A stretch of DNA of 64,000 bases from positions 558,001-622,000 of the forward strand of contig NZ_CP046103.1 of NCBI RefSeq assembly GCF_009707325.1, read 5' to 3'. Below the pieces are notes generated by a model. The model saw nothing but the letters and a program-made list of their open reading frames with translations. It was not told the origin of the DNA and searched no databases. A program made the translations under genes and the position numbers. Positions 47,356 to 60,264 of this stretch are shown here, one piece after another. Numbering within the stretch: the first letter of the stretch is position 1; every line of letters begins with the position of its first letter. This DNA is from Pseudomonas sp. IB20. Its GTDB lineage: Bacteria > Pseudomonadota > Gammaproteobacteria > Pseudomonadales > Pseudomonadaceae.

Positions 47356-48624
47356 TCAGCTGCCGTAACGCTTGCTTGCTTCAATCGCCAAACCACTGCC
47401 GATACTGCCAAAGATATTGCCTTCCACATGCCGCGCATTCGGCAGCATCGCCGAAATGCTGTGGCGCAGTGCCGGTATCCCGCTGGAACCGCCGGTAAAG
47501 AACACCGTGTCCACCTGCGCCACTTCCACCGACGCATCGGTTAGCAATTTGGTAACGCTGTTACGCACGCGCTCCAGCAAACCATCAATCGCCGATTCGA
47601 ACAGGCTGCGGCTCAGGTCCACGCTCAACCCTGGCTCAACCCGGTCCAGCAGCACATGGCGGTTGTCTTCGTGGGTCAGTTGGATCTTGGTTTCTTCCAC
47701 TTCCATCGCCAGCCAGTGCCCAGCGCGCTGTTCGATCAGCTTGAACAGGCGGTCGATGCCGCCGGTGTCTTCGATGTCGTAGCGCATGCTGCCCAGGGCC
47801 AACTGGGATTTTTGCGAGTACACCGAGTTGATGGTGTGCCAAGTGGCCAGGTTCATGTGGTGGCTGGTGGGCATGTAGGCGCCGCTTTTCATGCGGCTGC
47901 CGTAGCCGAACAGCGGCATCATGCCGGCCAGCGACAGTTGTTTGTCGAAGTCGGTACCGCCGATGTGCACGCCGCCGGTGGCGAGGATGTCATCGTGGCG
48001 GTTGTCGTTGTGACGGCGGTCCGGCGACAGGCGCACCAGCGAGAAGTCGGACGTACCACCGCCGATGTCGACAATCAGCACCAGCTCTTCTTTCTCGATG
48101 GTGGACTCGTAGTCGAAGGCTGCCGCAATCGGTTCGTACTGGAACGAAATGTCCTTGAAACCGATCTTGCGTGCCACATCGACCAGGGTGTTCTCGGCCT
48201 CTTGGTCGGCCATCGGGTCGTCATCGACAAAAAACACCGGGCGGCCCAGCACTACTTCCTCGAACTCACGGCCGGCGGTGGTCTCGGCGCGGCTCTTGAG
48301 CTGGCCGATAAACAGCGCCAGCAGGTCGGTGAACGGCATCGCCGTGCCGAGTACGCTGGTGTCGTGCTTGATCAGCTTGGAACCCAGCAGGCTCTTGAGC
48401 GAGCGCATCAGCCGGCCTTCGTAGTTTTCCAGGTATTCGTGCAGGGCCAGGCGCCCGTAGACCGGGCGGCGCTCCTCGAAGTTGAAGAACACCACCGACG
48501 GCAACGTGATCTTGTCGTCCTCCAGCGCAATAAGCGTCTCCTCGCCGGGGCGGATCCAGCCGACGGTGGAGTTGGACGTGCCGAAGTCGATACCGCAGGC
48601 ACGGGCTGGGGATGGGTTTTTCAT
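47356..48624 (-). CDS. yegD: Hsp70-family protein (YegD-like)
   Basis: A 422-aa actin-like ATPase-domain protein related to DnaK. Phosphate-binding loops are seen at CGIDFGTSNSTVGW (about 10-23) and VLIVDIGGGTSDFSLV. It ends soon after the nucleotide-binding domain and lacks the DnaK substrate-binding domain and lid, as YegD proteins do. The start at 48624 gives MKNPSPARACGIDFG. It is divergent from cbpA, so it may act with that J-domain protein (inference from context). Confidence 0.88.
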   Translation of the reverse strand: MKNPSPARACGIDFGTSNSTVGWIRPGEETLIALEDDKITLPSVVFFNFEERRPVYGRLALHEYLENYEGRLMRSLKSLLGSKLIKHDTSVLGTAMPFTDLLALFIGQLKSRAETTAGREFEEVVLGRPVFFVDDDPMADQEAENTLVDVARKIGFKDISFQYEPIAAAFDYESTIEKEELVLIVDIGGGTSDFSLVRLSPDRRHNDNRHDDILATGGVHIGGTDFDKQLSLAGMMPLFGYGSRMKSGAYMPTSHHMNLATWHTINSVYSQKSQLALGSMRYDIEDTGGIDRLFKLIEQRAGHWLAMEVEETKIQLTHEDNRHVLLDRVEPGLSVDLSRSLFESAIDGLLERVRNSVTKLLTDASVEVAQVDTVFFTGGSSGIPALRHSISAMLPNARHVEGNIFGSIGSGLAIEASKRYGS

Positions 48625-48709
48625 GTCTATCTGGTTCCGGTTGAAAAACGGCCGCGCAGTGTATGCCAGTCGAAGGCGGATGCGTAGGCCGACCATCCGT
48701 TAAATCGTG

Positions 48710-48737
48710 CTTGAAAGTGCGGGATTTGCCCCCACAT
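48710..48737 (+). promoter_or_regulatory. RpoH (sigma32)-type promoter candidate for cbpA
   Basis: CTTGAAA (48710-48716), a 13-bp spacer and CCCCACAT (48730-48737) resemble the heat-shock consensus CTTGAA-N13-17-CCCCATNT. The transcript would have a leader of about 115 nt before cbpA. Confidence 0.45.
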
Positions 48738-48862
48738 CTGTTGCATACGGTTAGCGCCGATAACACTTTTACGTACTCTCAGGCCACAACACTCAACAGG
48801 TGCAAAGCAACGCACGTTGTGGCCCAGGCTGTGCGATCTCGATTAAGGATGGTGAACCGCCG

Positions 48863-49804
48863 ATGGATTTCAAAGACTACTACAAGATTCTGGGTGTCGA
48901 GCCGACGGCTGATGACAAGGAAATCAAGGCCGCCTATCGCAAGCTCGCGCGCAAATATCACCCTGACGTGAGCAAGGAAAAAGACGCCGAAGAAAAATTC
49001 AAGGACGCGTCCGAAGCCTATGAAGCGCTTAAAAGCGCGGACAAGCGCGCGGAATACGACGAACTGCGCAAATACGGCCAGCACGGCCAGCCGTTCCAAG
49101 GGCCGCCGGGCTGGCAGAGCCGTGGCGGTTATGGCGGTGGCGCGGGCACTGAAGACTTCTCCGACTTCTTCAGCTCGATCTTCGGCAACCGAGGCGACGG
49201 CTTCGGCGGTGGCGGCCAGCGCCGCTCAACCGGGCGCAAGGGCCAGGATGTGGAGATGCAACTGTCGGTGCTCCTCGAAGAGACGTTGTCCACCGAGTCC
49301 AAGCAGATCAGCTTCCAGGTGCCGCAATACGACGCCTCGGGTCGCCACGTGAGCAACACCACCAAGAGCCTGAACGTGAAGATCCCCGCCGGCGTGGCCG
49401 ACGGCGAGCGCATCCGCCTCAAGGGCCAGGGCGCACCGGGTATTGGCGGTGGGGCGAATGGCGACCTGTACCTGATCATCAAGTTCGCGCCGCACGCCAA
49501 GTTCGAAGTGGATGGCGAAAACCTGATCATCAACTTGCCCCTGGCGCCGTGGGAGTTAGCGCTGGGCGCTGAGATCGCCGTGCCGACCCTGACCGGCAAG
49601 ATCAACCTCAAGGTGCCGGCCGGTAGCCAGAACGGCCAGCGCATGCGCGCCAAGGGCCATGGTTTGCTGAACAAGGCCGGGCAGCGTGGCTATTTGTTCG
49701 TGCAGCTCAAGGCCGTGATGCCACCGGCAGGTGATGACGAGGTGAAAGCGTTGTGGCAGGAGCTGGCGCGGAAAGCGGCCTTTAACCCGCGCGAGAACTT
49801 CTAA
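48863..49804 (+). CDS. cbpA: Curved DNA-binding J-domain protein CbpA
   Basis: A 313-aa DnaJ-family co-chaperone. The J-domain is at 1-70 with the essential HPD at 33-35, followed by a Gly/Phe-rich linker (about 75-115, GGYGGGAG...GGGGQ) and two C-terminal substrate-binding domains; the zinc-finger of DnaJ is absent, as in CbpA. The ATG at 48863 starts [14 protein letters not shown]. The last ~22 codons are copied in a 168-bp tandem duplication that follows. Confidence 0.93.
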   Translation: MDFKDYYKILGVEPTADDKEIKAAYRKLARKYHPDVSKEKDAEEKFKDASEAYEALKSADKRAEYDELRKYGQHGQPFQGPPGWQSRGGYGGGAGTEDFSDFFSSIFGNRGDGFGGGGQRRSTGRKGQDVEMQLSVLLEETLSTESKQISFQVPQYDASGRHVSNTTKSLNVKIPAGVADGERIRLKGQGAPGIGGGANGDLYLIIKFAPHAKFEVDGENLIINLPLAPWELALGAEIAVPTLTGKINLKVPAGSQNGQRMRAKGHGLLNKAGQRGYLFVQLKAVMPPAGDDEVKALWQELARKAAFNPRENF

Positions 49805-50017
49805 ATCGACACCCAGTGGGGGCTGGCAAGCCAGCTCCCACATGGATAGTCAGAACAGGAAATACCGCTGGGCCATCGGCAGTACTTCGGCCGGCTCACA
49901 CCACACGAGGTGAAAGCGTTGTGGCAGGAGCTGGCGCGGAAAGCGGCCTTTAACCCGCGCGAGAACTTCTAAATCGACACCCAGTGGGGGCTGGCAAGCC
50001 AGCTCCCACATGGATAG

Positions 50018-51718
<1,701 letters not shown>

Positions 51719-51730
51719 GTGTGTGTCCTC

Positions 51731-51841
51731 GATCGTTCCCACGCTCTGCGTGGGAATACATCCTGTGACGCTCTGCGTCACGACGTTAAGAGCGGACGCG
51801 GAGCGTCCATGGCGGCATTCCCACGCGTAGCGTGGGAATGA

Positions 51842-51843
<2 letters not shown>
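51731..51843. repeat. Palindromic element inside the urease operon (copy 3 of 3)
   Basis: Starts GATCGTTCCCACGCTCTGCG and ends CGTGGGAATGATC, reaching into the ureB stop codon. It sits between ureB and the ureC ribosome-binding site and can fold into a long hairpin within the transcript. Confidence 0.85.
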
Positions 51844-53198
<1,355 letters not shown>

Positions 53199-53207
53199 GG
53201 CCGTGCC

Positions 53208-53510
53208 TCACGCGATGGGCTGGTGGACGGTGACCAGCTTAGTGCCGTCGGGGAAGGTGGCTTCCACCTGAATATCCGGGATCATTTCCGGGATGCCTTC
53301 CATCACCTGTTCGCGGCTGAGCAGGGTGGTGCCGTAGTGCATCAGGTCGGCGACGGTACGGCCATCGCGGGCGCCTTCCATCAAGGCGGCGGAAATGTAG
53401 GCGATGGTTTCCGGGTAGTTGAGCTTCACGCCCCGCGCCAGGCGGCGTTCGGCGACAAGGCCAGCGGTGAAGATCAGCAGTTTGTCTTTTTCCCGTGGGG
53501 TCAAATCCAT
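53208..53510 (-). CDS. ureA: Urease subunit gamma
   Basis: A 100-aa gamma subunit, starting [20 protein letters not shown] and including [16 protein letters not shown] and [17 protein letters not shown]. It is the normal length. A weak AAGGA lies upstream. Together with ureB and ureC it forms the (ABC)3 urease. Confidence 0.97.
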   Translation of the reverse strand: MDLTPREKDKLLIFTAGLVAERRLARGVKLNYPETIAYISAALMEGARDGRTVADLMHYGTTLLSREQVMEGIPEMIPDIQVEATFPDGTKLVTVHQPIA

Positions 53511-53558
53511 GGTTCAAGGTCCTTCAAAGAATGCATTTTTAACTACAACAGAGATCAA

Positions 53559-53674
53559 CTGTGGGAGCGGGTGCTCGCGAATGCGGTCGATCAGTTAAAG
53601 AGGTGCGATGCGGTCGATCAGTTAAAGAGGTGTCGACTGACACACCGCATTCGCGAGCAAGCCCGCTCCCACAT
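53559..53674. repeat. REPIN with an internal 27-bp tandem duplication
   Basis: GTGGGAGCGGGTGCTCGCGA and its inverse CGCGAGCAAGCCCGCTCCCA flank two copies of ATGCGGTCGATCAGTTAAAG (start at 53581 and 53608). It lies between ureD and ureA within the operon. Confidence 0.8.
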
Positions 53675-53682
53675 TTTGATCT

Positions 53683-54522
53683 TCATGTGCTCCAAATTCG
53701 TGGGGCCACGACTTCCCGCCCCAGCACCACCGGACGTAATAGTTTCCATAAATCAATCAACCAACCCCGCGCCAGCAGCGCTTCACTGGCCAGGCAACGG
53801 GCGACCAGCAGCCCGGGCAATTGGGTCAGGTCACCACGCACCGCGTGGGGCAGGGCGCGGCAGGTTTCCAGCAGTTCAGGTTCGATGTCGCCCGTCACCA
53901 GCAACGTGGCAAACACCGGTTGCCCGTCCAGCCCGATGGGCGAGTCGAGCAACCCGTCGGCGCCCACAATGCGCTGGCGCTCATGCCAGAGCAACTGGCC
54001 GTCGCGGCGAATATCTAGGTGCGATTGGAAGTGGCCGAGGTCGAAACGCTCGCCACTGGCCGGGCGGCCGAGGGCGACCACATCCCAGTAAAACAGCCGC
54101 GCATCGCCTTGCAGGTCAATGCGCGTGGTGAGTTCGGCCTGGGCAGCGCTGAACACGATGGTTTCCTGGGGCAGCCATTCCAGCGTGGCGCCAGCTTCCA
54201 CGGTCAAGTCGAGCTGCTGAAACGCCGGGCCGCTGGCGCGGTACCACTTGGCGGCGCCGGGGCTGGTCAATTGCGCCCAGGCGCCTGCGCCGACATGGGC
54301 GCGGATGTCCAGGCGATCACCGCCGGCAATCCCGCCGGGCGGGTGCACGATGATGTGCTGGCACACCTCGGGGCCTTCGGCGTACAGGTGCTTTTGCACG
54401 CGCAGCGGGCCGAGGTGGCGGCGCATCACCGGGCGCGTGGTGTCGCCGAAACGCGCGTAGCCGAGTTCCAGCGCGGCGTGCCAGCTGGGGGTGAACAGGG
54501 CAGGGGAAACGGGCAGGTTCAT
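53683..54522 (-). CDS. ureD: Urease accessory protein UreD
   Basis: A 279-aa UreD scaffold, which binds apo-urease and UreF. Conserved segments are [35 protein letters not shown] and [11 protein letters not shown]. Length is typical. It starts the ureD-ureA-GNAT-GNAT-ureB-ureC series, directly after urtE (31 bp). Confidence 0.95.
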   Translation of the reverse strand: MNLPVSPALFTPSWHAALELGYARFGDTTRPVMRRHLGPLRVQKHLYAEGPEVCQHIIVHPPGGIAGGDRLDIRAHVGAGAWAQLTSPGAAKWYRASGPAFQQLDLTVEAGATLEWLPQETIVFSAAQAELTTRIDLQGDARLFYWDVVALGRPASGERFDLGHFQSHLDIRRDGQLLWHERQRIVGADGLLDSPIGLDGQPVFATLLVTGDIEPELLETCRALPHAVRGDLTQLPGLLVARCLASEALLARGWLIDLWKLLRPVVLGREVVAPRIWST

Positions 54523-54553
54523 GTTCTAGTGCTTATCGTTAGGACGCTACAGA

Positions 54554-55252
54554 TTAGATGGTAACCAAGCCGCGCACACCCTCACTTTCCATATTTTCAC
54601 CTCGGCCTTGCTGGACGATCTCTCCGCGAGACATCACCAAGTATTGATCCGCCAGTTCGGCAGCAAAGTCGTAGAACTGCTCTACCAACAGAATCGCCAT
54701 GTCACCGCGCGCGGCGAGCTTCTTGATGACCATACCGATTTCCTTGATCACCGACGGCTGAATGCCCTCCGTAGGTTCATCCAGAATCAACAGGCGCGGT
54801 CGGCTCGCCAGGGCGCGGCCAATTGCCAGTTGTTGCTGCTGGCCGCCGGACAAGTCACCGCCACGGCGGTGCTTCATCTGCAGCAATACAGGGAAAAGTT
54901 CGTAGATAAACGCCGGCACTTCCTTGGCTTCGGAGCCGGGAAAGCGCGAGAGGCCCATCAACAGGTTCTCTTCCACCGTCAGCCGCGCAAAAATCTCCCG
55001 GCCCTGGGGCACGTAGGCGATGCCGGCGTGCACGCGTTGGTGCGGCTTGAAGCCAGTGATGGCCTTGCCTTCCCAGTTCACCGCGCCTTCTTTGGCTGGC
55101 AGCAGACCCATCAGGCACTTGAGCAAGGTGGTCTTGCCCACACCGTTACGGCCAAGCAGGCAGGTGACTTCGCCGATCTTCACGTCAAAGGACAGCCCGC
55201 GCAGGATGTGGCTACCGCCGTAGTACTGATGCAGCTTGTCGACTTGCAGCAT
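54554..55252 (-). CDS. urtE: Urea ABC transporter ATPase UrtE
   Basis: A 232-aa LivF-like ATPase with Walker A GRNGVGKTT near 36-44, the signature LSGGQQQQLAIGRAL and Walker B LLILDEPTEGIQP, the last a UrtE hallmark. The ATG at 55252 has AGGAG 9 nt upstream; a TTG two codons earlier is an alternative. A REP lies between urtD and urtE. Confidence 0.95.
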   Translation of the reverse strand: MLQVDKLHQYYGGSHILRGLSFDVKIGEVTCLLGRNGVGKTTLLKCLMGLLPAKEGAVNWEGKAITGFKPHQRVHAGIAYVPQGREIFARLTVEENLLMGLSRFPGSEAKEVPAFIYELFPVLLQMKHRRGGDLSGGQQQQLAIGRALASRPRLLILDEPTEGIQPSVIKEIGMVIKKLAARGDMAILLVEQFYDFAAELADQYLVMSRGEIVQQGRGENMESEGVRGLVTI

Positions 55253-55290
55253 GTTCAAAATCTCCTCAATTCCCTGGTAGGAACCGGATC

Positions 55291-55371
55291 AAATGTGGGA
55301 ACTGGCTTGCCTGCGATGCAGACAACTCGGTATGTCTGTTGGACCGAGGTGATGCCCAACGGTTCCCACAG
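55291..55371. repeat. REPIN-like element between urtD and urtE
   Basis: ATGTGGGAACTGGCTTGCCT on the left and a shortened inverse ending GGTTCCCACAG on the right, with a loop containing the ACTCGG/CCGAGGT pair. Confidence 0.7.
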
Positions 55372-55390
55372 TAAGCGGTCTGTGTCTGGC

Positions 55391-56212
55391 TCAACGGCCG
55401 AGGTACACCTCGATCACCCGCTCATTTTCCTGCACCTGTTCCAGCGACCCTTCGGCCAGCACGCTGCCCTGATGCAACACGGTCACGTGGTCGGCAATCG
55501 AGCCGACAAAGCCCATGTCGTGCTCCACCACCATCAACGAGTGTTTGCCCGCCAGGCGCTTGAACAGTTCGGCGGTGAACTCGGTTTCGGCGTCGGTCAT
55601 GCCCGCCACCGGCTCGTCCAACAGCAGCAACTGCGGGTCTTGCATCAGCAGCATGCCGATTTCCAGGAACTGCTTTTGCCCGTGGGACAAAAGCCCCGCC
55701 GGGCGCTGTACCGAGGCGGTCAGGCGGATGGTGTCGAGCACTTCATCGATGCGGTCTTTCTGCTCGCCACTCAGGCGTGCACGCAGGCTGGCCCACACAG
55801 ATTTGTCGGTTTTCTGCGCCAGCTCCAGGTTTTCGAACACGCTGAGAGCTTCGAATACCGTGGGTTTCTGGAACTTGCGCCCGATACCCGCCTGGGCGAT
55901 CTGCACTTCGCTCATGCTGGTCAAATCGAGGGTTTCGCCGAACCAGGCCTTGCCGTGGCTGGGGCGGGTCTTGCCGGTAATCACGTCCATCAGCGTGGTC
56001 TTGCCCGCGCCGTTGGGGCCGATGATGCAGCGCAATTCGCCGACGCCGATGTAGAGGTTCAAGTCGTTAAGCGCCTTGAAACCGTCGAAGCTGACGCTGA
56101 TGTCCTCCAGGGTCAGGATGGTGCCGTGGCGGGTGTTGAGGCCCTTGCCTGCGGCCTGGCCGAGGCCGATCGCATCGCGGCTGCTGCCCGCATCGAAAAT
56201 AGGTTCGAGCAT
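55391..56212 (-). CDS. urtD: Urea ABC transporter ATPase UrtD
   Basis: A 273-aa LivG-like ATPase: Walker A GPNGAGKTT near 67-75, the signature LSHGQKQFLEIGMLL and Walker B LLLLDEPVAGMTDAE. The N-terminal ~30 residues before the fold (MLEPIFDAGSSRDAIG) are usual for UrtD. The ATG at 56212 has GAGGAATGTC upstream; a 25-bp duplication here creates a second upstream start-like site. Confidence 0.93.
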   Translation of the reverse strand: MLEPIFDAGSSRDAIGLGQAAGKGLNTRHGTILTLEDISVSFDGFKALNDLNLYIGVGELRCIIGPNGAGKTTLMDVITGKTRPSHGKAWFGETLDLTSMSEVQIAQAGIGRKFQKPTVFEALSVFENLELAQKTDKSVWASLRARLSGEQKDRIDEVLDTIRLTASVQRPAGLLSHGQKQFLEIGMLLMQDPQLLLLDEPVAGMTDAETEFTAELFKRLAGKHSLMVVEHDMGFVGSIADHVTVLHQGSVLAEGSLEQVQENERVIEVYLGR

Positions 56213-56261
56213 GACATTCCTCATTTCTTCAGCAAAATGACATTCCTCATTTCTTCAGCAA
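56211..56261. repeat. 25-bp tandem duplication at the urtC/urtD junction
   Basis: 56211-56235 and 56237-56261 are identical with a 26-bp period. Each copy contains the urtC stop segment (LLKK-stop, TTGCTGAAGAAATGA) and the urtD ribosome-binding GAGGAATGTC, so the gap between the genes is 26 bp longer than expected. Confidence 0.85.
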
Positions 56262-57314
56262 GCCGATAACGCCCTTGGGCAGGTACAGGGTGACGATGAT
56301 GAACAGCGCCCCCAGGAAGAACAGCCAGTACTCCGGAAAAGCCACGGTGAACCAGCTCTTCATGCCGTTCACCACGCCAGCGCCGAGCAATGGCCCGATC
56401 AAGGTGCCACGCCCGCCCAAGGCCACCCACACGGAGGCTTCGATGGAGTTGGTCGGCGACATCTCGCTGGGGTTGATGATGCCCACTTGCGGCACATACA
56501 ACGCCCCGGCCAGGCCACACAACACTGCGCTCAGCACCCACACAAACAGCTTGAAACCACGCGGGTCGTAGCCGCAGAACATCAAGCGGTTCTCGGCGTC
56601 GCGCAACGCGGTCAGCACCCGGCCGAACTTGCTCTGCGCCAGGCGCCAGCCGGTGTACAGGCTCGCGACCAGTAACACCACCGTGGCAAAAAACAACACC
56701 GCCCGCGTGCCTGGCTCGGTAATGCCAAAGCCCAGGATGCTGCGGAAATTGGTGAAACCGTTATTGCCGCCAAACCCGGTCTCGTTGCGGAAAAACAGCA
56801 GCATCCCGGCAAAGGTCAGCGCCTGGGTCATGATCGAGAAATACACGCCCTTGATCCGCGAGCGGAAGGCGAAAAACCCGAACACCAGCGCCAGCAAACC
56901 CGGGGCCAACACCACCAGGCACATGGCCCAGAGGAAGTGCTCGGTGCCGGTCCAGTACCAAGGCAGCTCGGTCCACGACAAAAAGGTCATGAACGCCGGC
57001 AGCTCATCACCGGAGGCCTGGCGCATCAGGTACATGCCCATCGCATAGCCGCCAAGGGCAAAGAACAACCCGTGGCCGAGGGACAACATGCCCGCGTAAC
57101 CCCACACCAAATCCAGCGCGAGGGCGACGATGGCGTAGCAAAGGATCTTGCCCACCAGCGTCAGGGTGTAGGCCGACACCTGCAGCGGGTTGTCCGCAGG
57201 CAGCAGCGAGCACAACGGCAACGCCAGCAGCAGGATCAGGATCACCACGCCCACTGCAATCGTGACTTTGGGACCGGCCTTTTGCGTGGCCGTAAGCATC
57301 AATGGCTGGTTCAT
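56247..57314 (-). CDS. urtC: Urea ABC transporter permease UrtC
   Basis: A 355-aa LivM-like permease with about ten hydrophobic segments. ALALDLVWGYAGMLSLGHGLFFA is the family signature, and RVLTALRDAENRLMFCGYD is the ATPase-contact loop. The start overlaps the urtB stop by 1 bp. The C-terminus (YLPKGVIGLLKK) ends in the 25-bp duplication. Confidence 0.95.
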   Translation of the reverse strand: MNQPLMLTATQKAGPKVTIAVGVVILILLLALPLCSLLPADNPLQVSAYTLTLVGKILCYAIVALALDLVWGYAGMLSLGHGLFFALGGYAMGMYLMRQASGDELPAFMTFLSWTELPWYWTGTEHFLWAMCLVVLAPGLLALVFGFFAFRSRIKGVYFSIMTQALTFAGMLLFFRNETGFGGNNGFTNFRSILGFGITEPGTRAVLFFATVVLLVASLYTGWRLAQSKFGRVLTALRDAENRLMFCGYDPRGFKLFVWVLSAVLCGLAGALYVPQVGIINPSEMSPTNSIEASVWVALGGRGTLIGPLLGAGVVNGMKSWFTVAFPEYWLFFLGALFIIVTLYLPKGVIGLLKK

Positions 57315-58816
57315 CAGTCGATCACCCGTCCTTTCAGTGCGAAGAGTCCTTGCGGGCGTTTCTGGATAAACAGAATGATCAGCGCGAGGATCAGGATCTT
57401 GCCGAGCACGGCACCGATCTGCGGTTCGAGAATTTTGTTGGCGATGCCCAAGCCGAAGGCGGCCATCACGCTACCGGCCAACTGGCCGACACCGCCGAGC
57501 ACCACCACCAGGAACGAGTCGATGATGTAGCTCTGGCCCAGGTCCGGGCCGACGTTGCCAATTTGGCTCAGGGCCACACCACCTAAACCTGCGATACCGG
57601 AGCCCAGGCCAAAGGCGAGCATGTCCACCCGCCCGGTGGGTACGCCGCAGCAGGCGGCCATGTTGCGGTTCTGGGTGACCGCACGCACGTTGAGGCCCAG
57701 GCGGGTCTTGTTCAGCAGCAGCCAGGTCAGCACCACCACGCACAGTGCAAACGCGATGATCACGATGCGGTTGTACGGCAGCACCAAGTTGGGCAGCACT
57801 TGAATGCCACCGGACAGCCAGGCGGGGTTGGACACTTCGACGTTCTGCGCACCGAACACCAGGCGCACCAGCTGGATCAGCATCAAGCTGATGCCCCAGG
57901 TGGCGAGCAGGGTTTCCAATGGGCGGCCGTAGAGGTGACGAATCACCGTGCGTTCCAGGGCCATGCCGATGGCGGCGGTGACGAAGAATGCCACCGGCAG
58001 CGCGATCAGCGGGTAGAACTCAATCGCGGCGGGCACATAGCGCTGCATCATCAGCTGCACCATGTAAGTGGAATACGCGCCAAGCATCAGCATCTCGCCG
58101 TGGGCCATGTTGATCACGCCGAGCAGGCCGAAGGTTATCGCCAAACCCAAGGCCGCGAGCAGCAGGATCGAGCCCAAGGACATGCCGCTGAAGGCCTGGC
58201 CGAGGATCTCGCCGACCATCAATTTGCGTTTGACCTGGGCCAGGCTGGTCTCGGCAGCGGTGTGCACGGCGGCGTCGGTTTCGACACCGGGCGCGAGCAA
58301 CGCTTCAAGGCGCGTGCGGGCCAGGGGGTCGCCAGTGCTGCCGAGCAAACGCACGGCAGCGAGGCGCACGACCGGGTCGGTGTCGACCAGTTGCAGGTTA
58401 GCCAGGGCCAGGCTGAGGGCGGTGTGCACGCCCTCGTTGGTTTCGGCGGCGACCTGCTGGTCGAGGAATTTGAGCTGCGCAGGTACAGCGGTTTTTTGCA
58501 GGGTTTGCGCGGCGACCAGGCGCACCTTGGGGTCGGCCGCGAGCAATTGCTGGCTGGCCTGTGCGTTGTCGATCAGGCCGCGTAGGCGGTTGTTCAAGCG
58601 AACGGTTTTGGTTTCACCATTGACCGTGAGCTGGCCTTGTTGCAGCGCGTCCACCAGCTCGATGCGCGCCGGGTCGGGCTGGGCGGCCCAGTCCTGGAGC
58701 AGCTTGGCTTGTTGCATCGGGTTGGCGTTGAGGAAATCTTCGGCGTCGCTGGCGTGTGCGGCGAAAGGCAGCATGAGCAGCAAGGCCAGGATCAAGCGGT
58801 AGAGGGCAGTGGGCAT
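57314..58816 (-). CDS. urtB: Urea ABC transporter permease UrtB
   Basis: A 500-aa permease. A signal-like segment (MPTALYRLILALLLMLPFAAHA) is followed by ~170 residues of a helical, HEAT-like periplasmic domain. The LivH-type permease begins at about 205 (GLLGVINMAHGEMLMLGAY). This N-terminal extension is normal for UrtB and absent from LivH. It overlaps urtC by 1 bp. Confidence 0.94.
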   Translation of the reverse strand: MPTALYRLILALLLMLPFAAHASDAEDFLNANPMQQAKLLQDWAAQPDPARIELVDALQQGQLTVNGETKTVRLNNRLRGLIDNAQASQQLLAADPKVRLVAAQTLQKTAVPAQLKFLDQQVAAETNEGVHTALSLALANLQLVDTDPVVRLAAVRLLGSTGDPLARTRLEALLAPGVETDAAVHTAAETSLAQVKRKLMVGEILGQAFSGMSLGSILLLAALGLAITFGLLGVINMAHGEMLMLGAYSTYMVQLMMQRYVPAAIEFYPLIALPVAFFVTAAIGMALERTVIRHLYGRPLETLLATWGISLMLIQLVRLVFGAQNVEVSNPAWLSGGIQVLPNLVLPYNRIVIIAFALCVVVLTWLLLNKTRLGLNVRAVTQNRNMAACCGVPTGRVDMLAFGLGSGIAGLGGVALSQIGNVGPDLGQSYIIDSFLVVVLGGVGQLAGSVMAAFGLGIANKILEPQIGAVLGKILILALIILFIQKRPQGLFALKGRVID

Positions 58817-58844
58817 AACAAAATGTCCTGATCATGCGCGGACG

Positions 58845-58925
58845 GTGTGGGCACTGACTCGTGTGTGGCTGGGTGTGTCTGCCACACCGAGTCGTCTGCA
58901 TCGCAGGCAAGCCAGCTCCCACACT
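58845..58925. repeat. REP with companion stem between urtA and urtB
   Basis: CATCGCAGGCAAGCCAGCTC lies at the right, and GTGTGGC.../GCCACAC pairs at the left. Stabilising structures between a binding-protein gene and its permease genes often raise the relative amount of binding protein (inference). Confidence 0.7.
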
Positions 58926-58947
58926 GACCGTGCCCGACCTTTAGGCT

Positions 58948-60213
58948 TTAGTTGCTCTTGACGGCGTAGTCGGGTTTTTTGTCATTCCCCGGGATGTACG
59001 GGCTCCACGGCTGCGCCCGAATCGGCTCCTGGGTCTGCCACACCACCGAGAACTGCCCATCGGCCTGGATCTCGCCGATCATCACCGGCTTGTGCAGGTG
59101 GTGGTTGGTTTTGTCCATGGTCAGGGTGAAGCCCGACGGCGCGGCAAAGGTCTGCCCGGCCAGCGCTTCACGCACTTTGTCGACGTCGGTGGACTTGGCT
59201 TTCTGCGCCGCTTGCGCCCACATGTGGATGCCCACGTAAGTGGCTTCCATCGGGTCATTGGTCACGGCTTTATCCGCGCCTGGCAGGTTGTGGGCCTTGG
59301 CGTAAGCCTTCCAGTCGGCGACGAACTTTTTGTTCACCGGGTTCTCCACTGACTGGAAGTAGTTCCAGGCGGCGAGGTTGCCCACCAGCGGCTTGGTGTC
59401 GATGCCGCGCAGCTCTTCTTCACCCACGGAGAAGGCCACCACCGGTACGTCGGTCGCCTTCAGGCCCTGGTTGGCCAGTTCTTTGTAGAACGGCACGTTG
59501 GAGTCGCCGTTCACGGTGGAGATCACGGCAGTTTTGCCGCCTGCAGAGAACTTTTTGATGTTGGCCACGATGGTCTGGTAATCGGCGTGGCCGAACGGGG
59601 TGTAGACCTCTTCGATGTCTTTATCGGCGACGCCTTTGGAATGCAGGAACGAGCGCAAAATCTTGTTGGTGGTGCGCGGGTACACGTAGTCGGTGCCGAG
59701 CAGGAAGAAGCGCTTGGCGCCGCCGCCTTCTTCGCTCATCAGGTACTCCACCGCTGGGATCGCCTGCTGGTTGGGTGCTGCACCGGTATAGAACACGTTG
59801 GGCGACATCTCTTCGCCTTCGTATTGCACCGGGTAGAACAGCAAGCCGTTGAGTTCTTCAAACACCGGCAATACCGATTTACGCGACACCGAGGTCCAGC
59901 AGCCGAACACCACGGCGACCTTGTCCTGGGTCAGCAACTGGCGGCCTTTCTCGGCGAACAGCGGCCAGTTCGAGGCCGGGTCGACGACCACCGGCTCAAG
60001 CATTTTGCCGTTGACGCCGCCCTTGGCGTTGATCTCGTCGATGGTCATCAACGCCATGTCTTTAAGCGAAGTTTCGGAGATCGCCATGGTCCCCGACAAC
60101 GAGTGCAGGATGCCGACCTTGATGGTCTCGGCGGCCTGCACGGTCCAGGTCAAACCCATGGCGGCAATGGATGCCGACAAAGTAAAAGCCTTGATCAAGC
60201 TACGACGCTGCAT
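58948..60213 (-). CDS. urtA: Urea ABC transporter substrate-binding protein UrtA
   Basis: A 421-aa type I periplasmic binding protein. A signal with a twin-arginine-like start (MQRRSLIKAFTLSASIAAMG) precedes ETIKVGILHSLSGTMAISET. The UrtA-typical WTSVSRKSVLPVFEELNGLL and GTDYVYPRTTNKILRSFL follow. GGAG lies 9 nt before the ATG at 60213; a longer frame from 60300 crosses the sigma-54 promoter and is rejected. It captures urea for UrtBCDE. Confidence 0.95.
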   Translation of the reverse strand: MQRRSLIKAFTLSASIAAMGLTWTVQAAETIKVGILHSLSGTMAISETSLKDMALMTIDEINAKGGVNGKMLEPVVVDPASNWPLFAEKGRQLLTQDKVAVVFGCWTSVSRKSVLPVFEELNGLLFYPVQYEGEEMSPNVFYTGAAPNQQAIPAVEYLMSEEGGGAKRFFLLGTDYVYPRTTNKILRSFLHSKGVADKDIEEVYTPFGHADYQTIVANIKKFSAGGKTAVISTVNGDSNVPFYKELANQGLKATDVPVVAFSVGEEELRGIDTKPLVGNLAAWNYFQSVENPVNKKFVADWKAYAKAHNLPGADKAVTNDPMEATYVGIHMWAQAAQKAKSTDVDKVREALAGQTFAAPSGFTLTMDKTNHHLHKPVMIGEIQADGQFSVVWQTQEPIRAQPWSPYIPGNDKKPDYAVKSN

Positions 60214-60264
60214 GGTGCGATCTCCGTAAACCGATATTTTTTGTGGGGCAGATACACCGGACTT

